This document shows positions 1 through 6,230 of a stretch of 9,732 nt of DNA, piece by piece. The DNA is taken from NCBI GenBank assembly GCA_050694055.1, contig JBOGWX010000042.1, positions 1-9,732 of the forward strand. The letters run 5' to 3'. The notes beneath the pieces were generated by a model. That model had not been told where the DNA came from. It made no database searches and saw only the letters and a program-made list of their open reading frames with translations. The position numbers and the translations under genes are program-made. Each line of letters starts with the position of its first letter. The first letter of the stretch is position 1. This DNA is from WHSV01 sp050694055. GTDB taxonomy: Bacteria > Actinomycetota > CADDZG01 > WHSQ01.

Positions 1-115
1 ATGCGGTCCATGCGGTCCATGCGGTCCATGCGGTCCATGCGGTCCATGCGGTCCATGCGGTCCATGCGGTCCATGCGGTCCATGCGGTCCATGCGGTCCA
101 TGCGGTCCATGCGGT
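1..115. repeat. 9-bp tandem repeat array
   Basis: The unit ATGCGGTCC occurs in 12 perfect head-to-tail copies (1-108), followed by a partial seven-base copy (109-115). Degenerate relatives follow (ATGCGGTAC, then ATCGGTGCACCGCATG). The array starts at base 1, so its true length is unknown. No frame on either strand contains a stop: the plus frames read Met-Arg-Ser, Cys-Gly-Pro or Ala-Val-His and the minus frames Gly-Pro-His, Asp-Arg-Met or Thr-Ala-Trp. No gene with a supported start runs through it. It may be a minisatellite, the repetitive part of a coding gene outside the window, or a contig-end assembly artefact. Confidence 0.95.
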
Positions 116-394
116 ACATCGGTGCACCGCATGTACCACAGGATTTGGCCATTCCCGGAAAGACACCTACCAGGCCCGGCCGTTCGCCTCTCCCGGTTCC
201 AGTTCTTGGCAAGACGATGGAACTCCTCGGAGGTCATGGAACGGGCAAAGATGCAGAGCAAGCCGAAGAGATGCGTCGCCACATCTTGGCCTCCTGGAAC
301 TTCTCGCCGAGGCAAGCGCAAATGCAACCACGGGTTTACTTTCCGGAGTGTCGATCCCGGCAGCCGACCGTCACCAACCGCCGAGGGAGGCTCT
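116..394. other. No recognisable gene; upstream region of trmO
   Basis: I cannot assign a function to this stretch. A minus-strand frame is open from about 340 down through the repeat array; its only notable part is a short protein-like run around 175-237, and the ATG at 235-237 has no Shine-Dalgarno. The plus-strand frames are also open but resemble nothing I know. The last bases hold the trmO ribosome binding site. No convincing promoter hexamers were found for trmO. Confidence 0.4.
383..390 (+). promoter_or_regulatory. Shine-Dalgarno of trmO
   Basis: GAGGGAGG sits 4 nt before the GTG at 395. It fixes the trmO start at that GTG, which is also where similarity to the family begins, and argues against the longer open frame from 122. 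Confidence 0.75.
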
Positions 395-797
395 GTGACC
401 TACGAGCTCAGGCCGATCGGGTACGTCGAGTCCCCGCTGGTCGACCGCGCACACAAGCCCCCAAGCAGGGCTTCGAGGGAGCTTCGGACGCGTGGCTGGT
501 GTTCCACGCCGGTATGGCCGAAGGTATCGGCCACCTGCAGCCAGGCACCGACATCCTCGTGCTGACGTGGCTCGACCGCGCCGACCGGGACGTGCTGGCC
601 GTGCACCCGCGCACCCCCATGACGGGGTCCTCACCACGCGGTCGCAGGACCGGCCCAACCCCATCGGGCTGCACCGCGTGCACGTCGTGACCATCGACGG
701 CACCCGAGTGCTGGTGCGGGACCTCGAGGCCTTCGACGAAACGCCGATCATCGACGTCAAGCCCGTGCTCGACCGCGGCGCCACACCGGACCGCTAG
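395..797 (+). pseudogene. trmO: tRNA (t6A37) N6-methyltransferase TrmO/TsaA, broken by two frameshifts
   Basis: TrmO uses S-adenosylmethionine to methylate N6-threonylcarbamoyladenosine at position 37 of certain tRNAs. The product is recognisable in three successive frames. GTG 395 begins VTYELRPIGYVESPLVD in frame 2. The match continues in frame 1 from about 460 (APKQGFEGASDAWLVF, then VLTWLDRADRDVLAVHPR). It finishes in frame 3 from about 625 (GVLTTRSQDRPNPIGLHRV to the TAG at 795-797). The signature DRPNPIGLHRV is intact. Each change of frame fits loss of one base in a homopolymer: CCCCC at 458-462, and GGGG at 624-627 or CCCCC at 614-618. Adding two bases gives 405 nt, a clean 134-residue protein. 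The loop between VHPR and GVLTTRS looks several residues shorter than usual. It converges on rimO. It could be a real pseudogene or an intact gene with sequencing errors; the family call is firm, the broken state is not. Confidence 0.85.
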
Positions 798-2152
798 AGG
801 TCGACCTCGTGCTTGCCGATCAAGTCGGCACCGATGGCGTCGGTGATCCGGACGTCGACGTAGTCACCGACGTGCAGGTGGGAGTCGGTCGTGACCGTTA
901 TCTCGCCGTCGATCTCGGGGGCCTCGCGCTTCGAACGGCCAGCCCACGAATTCTCATCGATGTCGAAACGTTCGACGAGGACCTCGAAGCGGCTGCCCAC
1001 GAGCGAACGAGCACGACGCGACATCGTCAGGTCGGCGAGCCCCTGGACTCGTTCGGTGCGCTCCCGTGCGAGCGCGGCTTCGACTTGACCGGCCATGTCG
1101 TGGCTGCGCGTGCCGTTCTCCCGGCTGAAGGTGAACACGCCGATCCAGTCGAGATCCGTGTCGGTGACGAACGACTCGACCTCAGCCGCGTGCTCGTCTC
1201 GTTCGCCCGGGAAACCCATGATGAAGGTCGAGCGGATGCCCGCCAAGGGATCGGCGCTCCTGATGCGGGAGACGATCGACTCGAAGCGTTCACGGCCACC
1301 CCACCGGCCCATGCCCTTGAGCACGGGCTTGGCGACGTGCTGGAGCGAGAGATCGAAGTAGCTGACGACGATCGGGGACTCGAGGATTGCATCGACGAGC
1401 TCGTCGGTCACTCCCTGCGGATGGAGATACATCAGGCGAATGCGTTTCAGTCCGTCGATTCGCTCGAGTCTGCGGAGAAGCTCGGCCATGCTTCCCTCGC
1501 CCGAGTCGCGTCCCCACATGACCGAGTCCTGACTCACGAGTGACAGCTCGGTGACGCCGAGATCGACCAGTTGGAGCGCTTCGTCGGTGATCGTGGTGAA
1601 GTCGCGCGATCTGAACTTGCCGCGCATCAACGGAATCGCGCAGAAGGTGCAACCACGGTCACAGCCCTCGGCGATCTTCAAATAAGACCACGGAGCGCGT
1701 CCGAAACGCAGTCTGGGACTCGCTGCAATCGTCGCGTCCCACCACGCCGGGTCGAAACGGGTTCCAGGATCTCCGTGAATACGGGCGTCGAGCGTTCCGG
1801 CGGCGACCCCCTCGACGATGTCGGAGATGCGCGGGTACGCCGCGAAGTCGACGAAGGCGTCGACCTCGGGCAGCGATTCGTGCAGCTCGTCGGCCGCACG
1901 CGCGACCAAACACCCCGTAAGGATGAGCCCCTTGAGTCCGGCCGAGTCCTTGAGCTCCGCGAGTTCGAGCGTCTCCTCGATCGTCTCTCTACGAGCCGGA
2001 TCGATGAAACCGCAGGTGTTTACGAGGACGACCTCGGCATCATCGACCTCGTTTGAAACCTGGTGACCCTGGGCCGCGAGCAGCCCCCCGAGGCCCTCGG
2101 AGTCGACGGCGTTCTTCGGGCACCCGAGCGAGACGATGGAAACCTTGGCCAT
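794..2152 (-). CDS. rimO: Ribosomal protein S12 methylthiotransferase RimO
   Basis: This radical-SAM enzyme adds a methylthio group to the conserved aspartate of ribosomal protein S12. The 452-residue product has the full family layout. The N-terminal UPF0004 domain carries the auxiliary 4Fe-4S cysteines C11 (VSLGCPKN), C47 (VNTCGFID) and C81 (LTGCL). The radical-SAM core has CDRGCTFC, giving C164, C168 and C171. A TRAM domain forms about the last 70 residues. GCPKN and NTCGFID favour RimO over the tRNA enzyme MiaB. ATG 2152 is chosen because family similarity starts there (MAKVSIVSLGC); the in-frame start at 2212 would add 20 unrelated residues and overlap the upstream gene. A weak AGAGAG lies 4 nt upstream. 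It is 13 nt downstream of the RodZ-like gene, probably in the same transcript. Its TAG stop shares the CTAG at 794-797 with the trmO stop on the other strand. Confidence 0.97.
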   Translation of the reverse strand: MAKVSIVSLGCPKNAVDSEGLGGLLAAQGHQVSNEVDDAEVVLVNTCGFIDPARRETIEETLELAELKDSAGLKGLILTGCLVARAADELHESLPEVDAFVDFAAYPRISDIVEGVAAGTLDARIHGDPGTRFDPAWWDATIAASPRLRFGRAPWSYLKIAEGCDRGCTFCAIPLMRGKFRSRDFTTITDEALQLVDLGVTELSLVSQDSVMWGRDSGEGSMAELLRRLERIDGLKRIRLMYLHPQGVTDELVDAILESPIVVSYFDLSLQHVAKPVLKGMGRWGGRERFESIVSRIRSADPLAGIRSTFIMGFPGERDEHAAEVESFVTDTDLDWIGVFTFSRENGTRSHDMAGQVEAALARERTERVQGLADLTMSRRARSLVGSRFEVLVERFDIDENSWAGRSKREAPEIDGEITVTTDSHLHVGDYVDVRITDAIGADLIGKHEVDL

Positions 2153-2165
2153 GCGGCTCTCTGAT

Positions 2166-2972
2166 CTAGAAGAGGTCTTCGACGTCGTCGGGCAGAGACA
2201 CGACGACTGCATCGGGGCCGCCCGGAGCGCCCAGGTTCTGACCGTTCACGATCAGATCGACGCCCTCTGCATAGCCGAACACGATCTCCATGTCGTCATC
2301 GGCTGTGAAGGTCTCCGAGCGATCGCCCACCTCGAGCATGATGCCGCCCGGAGTGATCAGCTCGCCGTCGGCGGTCACTTCGATCCAGCAGCGCGCGCGC
2401 TTCGCGACCATCTGAACCTGCAGACCGTCCTCGAGAGCGAGCGTGACGTCCTCTTCCTCGGTCTCGGTGGCGTCGGGAGAAGGTGATTCGCTCGGTTCCT
2501 CGGCGGGAGCTTCCTCCTCGGGAGCCTCGGCCGGTTCCGAATCGTCCTCCGCCACTTCCGATGCCGGGGCATTCGGGTCCTCGGGTGCATTGACGAGTCC
2601 GACCACCGCGAGTGTCATCAGCGCGAAGGCGGCAAGGAGGGCCGCCACGGTCCAACTGTTCAGCGGGCGTCGCTGGCGCGGTACTCGCCTCGCCCGGTCG
2701 TTCAGAGCGGTGATGGTCGATGTATCGGCCTTGCCGCGTCCGTACTTGCGGTCGAACTCCTGAATCAGCGGATCCTCGTTCACCCTCAGAAAACGCGCAT
2801 AGGTCCGGAGGAATCCGCGCACATACGCCGGCGCGAGGAAGTCGAACTCGTCGGACTCCATGCGCATGAGGTAGTCCGGTCGTATTCGAGTCTGCTCGGC
2901 GGCCCTGTCGATGCTGACCCGGCGGCGGCGCCGGGCGTCTCGCAGGTAGGCGCCCATGGAGTTCTCTGACAC
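2166..2972 (-). CDS. RodZ-like protein: N-terminal HTH, one membrane helix, C-terminal DUF4115-type domain
   Basis: The 268-residue product has the RodZ layout. An N-terminal helix-turn-helix of the HTH_25 type covers about residues 5-75 (GAYLRDARRRRRVS, then PAYVRGFLRTYARFL). A basic stretch at 92-103 precedes a membrane helix at about 107-127. A Glu/Pro/Ala/Ser linker spans 130-176 and is strongly acidic. A beta-rich C-terminal domain covers about 188-262 (WIEVTADGELI, VNGQNLGAPGG). In E. coli RodZ links MreB to the membrane and cell shape; many bacteria have relatives of unproven role, so the function here is inferred. The start is GTG 2970-2972, with GGAG 4 nt upstream; ATG 2957 is an alternative five codons in, with weaker spacing. 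It lies between ftsK and rimO on the same strand, and a TATAAT about 45 nt upstream suggests its own promoter. Confidence 0.88.
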   Translation of the reverse strand: MSENSMGAYLRDARRRRRVSIDRAAEQTRIRPDYLMRMESDEFDFLAPAYVRGFLRTYARFLRVNEDPLIQEFDRKYGRGKADTSTITALNDRARRVPRQRRPLNSWTVAALLAAFALMTLAVVGLVNAPEDPNAPASEVAEDDSEPAEAPEEEAPAEEPSESPSPDATETEEEDVTLALEDGLQVQMVAKRARCWIEVTADGELITPGGIMLEVGDRSETFTADDDMEIVFGYAEGVDLIVNGQNLGAPGGPDAVVVSLPDDVEDLF

Positions 2973-2976
2973 GAAT

Positions 2977-2980
2977 CTCC
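2977..2980 (-). promoter_or_regulatory. Shine-Dalgarno of the RodZ-like gene
   Basis: Read on the minus strand, GGAG followed by ATTC and then GTG. It supports the GTG at 2972 as the start over the internal ATG at 2957. Confidence 0.5.
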
Positions 2981-3017
2981 GCTTCTGTCAGGTCGTTGGT
3001 TGCCCGTAGAAACGACC

Positions 3018-3023
3018 ATTATA
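3018..3023 (-). promoter_or_regulatory. Candidate -10 box for the RodZ-like gene and rimO
   Basis: On the minus strand this is a perfect TATAAT in a GC-rich gap. It would place the transcription start near 3010 and give a leader of about 38 nt before the GTG at 2972. No good -35 box lies 16-18 nt upstream (the sequence there is close to GGAGCT), so the promoter is weak, activator-dependent or coincidental. Confidence 0.45.
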
Positions 3024-3171
3024 GGTGTCGCCCGCATCGAAGCTCCCAGCTACGGAATCACAAGGCGTGGACTTACACCGCGGCTATTCGAGGAGCCACC
3101 ACTGCGTACTCGCGCGCCTGCTGTCGGTGTGTCTGGCGACCCGACGATGCCGGCCTCACCCAAGTGCGCGC

Positions 3172-5523
3172 CTAGATCTCTCCCGCCTGCTGGGCGTCGT
3201 TCAGCTCCTCGGCGGTCATGAGCACGTCGCGCGGCTTCGACCCCTGCGAGGGACCGACCACTCCCCGCTGCTCGAGCAGATCCATGAGCCTTCCGGCGCG
3301 CGCAAAGCCGACCTTCAACTTGCGCTGCAGCATGGAGGTCGACCCCAAGCCGCTTCGGACCACGAGGTCCATGGCCTCACTCAGCAGGTCGTCGTCATCG
3401 CCGCCTCCACCAATGCTCCCGCCGGACGAACCGAGTACCAGATCCTCCTCGGTGACGCCGTCGACGTAGGTGGGCTGGCTCTGGCGGCGCGTGTGTCCGA
3501 CGACCGCAGCGACTTCCTTTTCGTTGACCCAGGCCCCCTGGATTCGCCGGGCCTTCGACGAGTTGGCGTGCAAGAACAGCATGTCTCCGTGACCGATGAG
3601 CTTGTCCGCGCCTCCCTGGTCGAGGATTACGCGCGAATCCTGCTGGCTCGCGACGCTGAACGCCATGCGCGAGGGAATATTGGCCTTGATGAGTCCCGTG
3701 ACGACGTCAACCGACGGTCGCTGCGTGGCGAGAACGAGATGGATGCCTACGGCGCGTGCCATCTGAGCGATGCGGCAGATCGCGCTCTCGACATCGCGCG
3801 GCGCAACCATCATCAAGTCCGAAAGCTCGTCGACGACGACGAGGATGTAAGGCAACGGCTCGGGGTCTGCTTCGTTGTCGTCTCGCCTGACGACCGCGCG
3901 GCGCGCCACGGCGTCGTTGTAGAAATCCAGGTTCCGCATTCCGTTCTGGGACAGCGTCTCGTAGCGCATCTCCATTTCCTTGACGACCCAGTTGAGCGCG
4001 GCCGCGGCCTTCTTCGGAACCGTCACGACGGGGCTCAAGAGATGCGGAACACCTCCGAAGTTGGTCAGCTCCACGCGCTTGGGATCGATCAGGAGCATGC
4101 GCACCTGGTCTGGCCTGGCGCGCGTCAACACCGAGGTGATGATCGAGTTGATGCACGACGATTTTCCGGAGTTCGTTGCGCCGGCTATCAGGACGTGTGG
4201 CATCTCGGTGAGATTCGCCATTACGGGCTCACCCGAGATGTCCATGCCGAGCGACACCGTCATCGGATGCTGGTCAGCCTGAGCTTCCTTCGAGCTCAAG
4301 ACGTCCCCAAGGGTCACGAGCTGGCGACTGCGGTTCGGAACCTCGATACCGATCGCGCTTCGGCCGGGTATCGGGGCGAGAAAGCGCAACTCACCCGAGG
4401 CGAGCGCGTACTTGATCTCGTTCGACAACGACAGTACGCGATTCACCTTTACACCGGCCCCGAGTTCGATCTCGAAGCGCGTCACAGTCGGACCGGGGGT
4501 ATGACCCGTCACGGAGGCGTCGACGTTGAACTGTTGCATCGTCGCTTCGAGCGTCTCGGTCATCTCTTCGATTCCGCGCGCCGAAACCTCGCGCGCGCCG
4601 CCCTTGGACAACAAATCGAGTGAGGGAAGCTTGTAGTTGCTCGAGTTCCCGACCACGAGCGCCATCTGGGTGGGCTTGCCTGCTTTGAGGTTCGACGGCG
4701 GCCGCTCGGCATCGTCGCGTGCCTTGTTCCTCTTGCCCGGCCGAGCGGTGAGAGGTTCGACCTCCTCGTCGTCCTCGAAGTACAGGTCCTCGTCGTCGTG
4801 GAGAGCTTCCTCGTCCGCGTCATCGACGCGACCTGAGAGCAATCCCCTCAAGAACGCTCCTGCCTGCACGATCAGAATGCCGGTCCACTCGACCACTCGG
4901 CTGACGGGCGTCTTGGTGACGATGAGCACGCTGGCCGCGAGGAGCACGCCCAGAACCACCCACGTTGCCCAGAGCCCGATGAGCCCGGACAGAGGGTTCG
5001 CCGCCATGGCGCCGAAGATCCCACCGATGTCCGACAGCTTTTCCAGAGAGGCGTAGATGGGCTTGTTTCCACCGCCCAGATGGAACATGCCGGTGAGCGC
5101 GAACAGCCCGAGGGCGCACCCGCTCATGATTCGCCCGATTTGAAGCCGGAGCGCGGGAACCAGCATCATCGCACCGGCCGCGAACAACACCGGAGGGGCC
5201 GCCACGGCGACATCACCCGTAAAGAGCCGCGCGAGGTAGTCGAGCCCGCGCCCGATCGGGCCGGCGCCGCCCGCGTAGATACCGAGTCCGCCGAGCGCGG
5301 CGCCGAACATCACGACCACGCCCCAGACCTCGACGGGGGCGCTCACGATTCCGACGTAGACCCACTTGAGGAACGAGAAAAAGGCGTTGGGGCGCCTGCG
5401 GGCTCGTGGCCGAGCGGGGGCTCGGCGGGCCGAAGGCCTGCGGGAGGAGGACGCGCGCGAGCCGCGGCCGCGCGCGGACCTGCCTGATCTGCTCGGTGCC
5501 TTGCGCCGAGTCTTGGTCGCCAC
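3172..5523 (-). CDS. ftsK: DNA translocase FtsK/SpoIIIE
   Basis: FtsK is a hexameric septal ATPase that pumps chromosome DNA and supports dimer resolution at division. The 783-residue product opens with a strongly basic tail (residues 2-45: 16 Arg, 2 Lys, no acidic residue). About four membrane helices follow between residues 55 and 225. A short linker comes next, with a very acidic patch at 233-256. The motor begins near 320: Walker A GATNSGKSS is at 448-456, Walker B VVVDELSDL at 562-570, and the conserved LATQRPSVDVVTGLIKANIP at 598-617. A glycine-rich joint (700-708) leads to the winged-helix gamma domain at about 712-775 (QRKLKVGFARAGRLMDLLE), which in the family reads polarity sequences on DNA. 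All key motifs are intact. The start is GTG 5523, with AAGGGA 6 nt upstream. The linker is far shorter than in E. coli FtsK and closer to SpoIIIE-type proteins. Confidence 0.97.
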   Translation of the reverse strand: MATKTRRKAPSRSGRSARGRGSRASSSRRPSARRAPARPRARRRPNAFFSFLKWVYVGIVSAPVEVWGVVVMFGAALGGLGIYAGGAGPIGRGLDYLARLFTGDVAVAAPPVLFAAGAMMLVPALRLQIGRIMSGCALGLFALTGMFHLGGGNKPIYASLEKLSDIGGIFGAMAANPLSGLIGLWATWVVLGVLLAASVLIVTKTPVSRVVEWTGILIVQAGAFLRGLLSGRVDDADEEALHDDEDLYFEDDEEVEPLTARPGKRNKARDDAERPPSNLKAGKPTQMALVVGNSSNYKLPSLDLLSKGGAREVSARGIEEMTETLEATMQQFNVDASVTGHTPGPTVTRFEIELGAGVKVNRVLSLSNEIKYALASGELRFLAPIPGRSAIGIEVPNRSRQLVTLGDVLSSKEAQADQHPMTVSLGMDISGEPVMANLTEMPHVLIAGATNSGKSSCINSIITSVLTRARPDQVRMLLIDPKRVELTNFGGVPHLLSPVVTVPKKAAAALNWVVKEMEMRYETLSQNGMRNLDFYNDAVARRAVVRRDDNEADPEPLPYILVVVDELSDLMMVAPRDVESAICRIAQMARAVGIHLVLATQRPSVDVVTGLIKANIPSRMAFSVASQQDSRVILDQGGADKLIGHGDMLFLHANSSKARRIQGAWVNEKEVAAVVGHTRRQSQPTYVDGVTEEDLVLGSSGGSIGGGGDDDDLLSEAMDLVVRSGLGSTSMLQRKLKVGFARAGRLMDLLEQRGVVGPSQGSKPRDVLMTAEELNDAQQAGEI

Positions 5524-5756
5524 GAAACGTCCCTTCTAGGCGGGCAAATGAGCCACAAAAGTAACATCAGTTAACACCAGCAACAGGATTTCGGCCAGGG
5601 CGGCACTCGAAGCTCGGAAGCGAGCCAGGCGTCCCCGTTCACCCGTGGAGATCCAAGCCCGGCTCTGAGCAGGGGCAGCTCCAAAGATCGTTGGCGAGCC
5701 AGTCCCCTCACTCATTATGAAATCACCCGGGGGCTCCGATGTCTCGAGGCTTAGAG
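5524..5756. other. Intergenic region upstream of ftsK
   Basis: 233 nt between the membrane-protein gene and ftsK, likely the ftsK promoter region and the boundary between the two gene blocks. There is an AT-richer patch at 5556-5578 with the imperfect palindrome GTAACATCAGTTAAC (5561-5575). Two small GC hairpins can be drawn, GAGC/GCTC near 5667-5681 and CTCGGAAGCGAG near 5613-5624, neither followed by a T-tract. I could not fit convincing -35/-10 pairs. A 59-codon minus-strand open frame (5536-5715) has no ribosome binding site and is not called. Confidence 0.4.
5530..5535 (-). promoter_or_regulatory. Shine-Dalgarno of ftsK
   Basis: AAGGGA on the minus strand, 6 nt before the GTG at 5521-5523. 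It decides the start; no better ATG lies near the beginning of the family match. Confidence 0.65.
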
Positions 5757-6230
5757 CTACGTGGTGACGAAGATGCCGAGAATCGCGCCGAATATGATGT
5801 GTGCGCCAAGCGCTACAAGCGGCGTCTCCCTCCCGTAGTTCAAGGCAAGCAGGCCCGGGGGCTCCAAAACCTGATCGAGTTCGGGACCGCTTCGCTCCGA
5901 AGCCATGCGTACGTGTATGCCGGGGAGCAAAGGGACTATCAGCGTCAGGGCGGCAAGCCCATGGAACGCGCCGAAGATCGCCCCCAGCCACCAGGTCGCC
6001 CTCTCGAGCAGCGCGAAACCCACGGCGTAGAACAGAGCAAAGATCTGCCCGTTGAGAAGGTGAACCAGAAACCCGATCACCCGCGCCCGATCGGAGTCCT
6101 CTGCGAACATCGTGCCGAGCATCATCGGTATGTCCATGCGCGTAAGACCCGCTAGTTGGGCCCCCACCATCAGAGCGGTAAGCGCAACGGTGGCGACGAA
6201 ACCGAACGTCGCCCAGCCAGCCCAGTCCAT
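5757..6230 (-). CDS. Conserved four-helix membrane protein of unknown function
   Basis: The 157-residue product looks like an integral membrane protein, with predicted helices at about 7-27, 50-72, 80-103 and 136-154. It resembles an uncharacterised family I know only by its look (TRMDIPMMLGTMF at 30-42, LEPPGLLALNYGR at 122-134), so no function is assigned. His57, His90 and His144 fall inside predicted helices 2, 3 and 4. ATG 6230 overlaps the GH15 stop by one base (TGATG), which fixes the start and implies translational coupling. A longer in-frame start at 6401 would lie inside the GH15 gene and add non-membrane residues with no family look. The coupling suggests a job next to the GH15 enzyme, such as transport, anchoring or sensing, but this is inference. 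It is the last gene of the proposed operon. Confidence 0.85.
   Translation of the reverse strand: MDWAGWATFGFVATVALTALMVGAQLAGLTRMDIPMMLGTMFAEDSDRARVIGFLVHLLNGQIFALFYAVGFALLERATWWLGAIFGAFHGLAALTLIVPLLPGIHVRMASERSGPELDQVLEPPGLLALNYGRETPLVALGAHIIFGAILGIFVTT

Larger units (their letters stand above)
2973..3171. other. Intergenic region between ftsK and the RodZ-like gene
   Basis: 199 nt with no supported gene. Toward the RodZ-like gene it holds the TATAAT box and the Shine-Dalgarno. The ftsK side shows only a weak 4-bp hairpin (GGCT 3082-3085 with AGCC 3093-3096) and no T-tract, so no rho-independent terminator for ftsK was identified. Confidence 0.5.

Noticed and set aside
1..237. Minus-strand gene starting at ATG 235-237
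   Set aside because: No ribosome binding site, and most of its length would be repeat-derived Gly-Pro-His.
1..690. Plus-strand open frame starting in the repeat and running into trmO
   Set aside because: The opening residues are just the repeat, there is no ribosome binding site, and only the part from about 460 to 627 is the middle of trmO in a shifted frame.
2153..2212. Earlier start for rimO at 2212
   Set aside because: It would overlap the RodZ-like gene by 47 nt and add 20 residues with no family match.
3082..3100. tRNA-like TTCGA loop followed by CCACCA
   Set aside because: The stem is only 4 bp with an 8-nt loop, and no acceptor, D or anticodon arms can be folded around it.
3025..4623. 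Long plus-strand open frame of 532 codons opposite ftsK
   Set aside because: It is antisense to a clearly identified ftsK with all motifs intact; such frames are common opposite GC-rich genes, and it shows no domain or ribosome binding site.
5536..5715. 59-codon minus-strand open frame before ftsK
   Set aside because: No Shine-Dalgarno, no recognisable motif, and it lies where the ftsK promoter is expected; only its hydrophobic end is suggestive.
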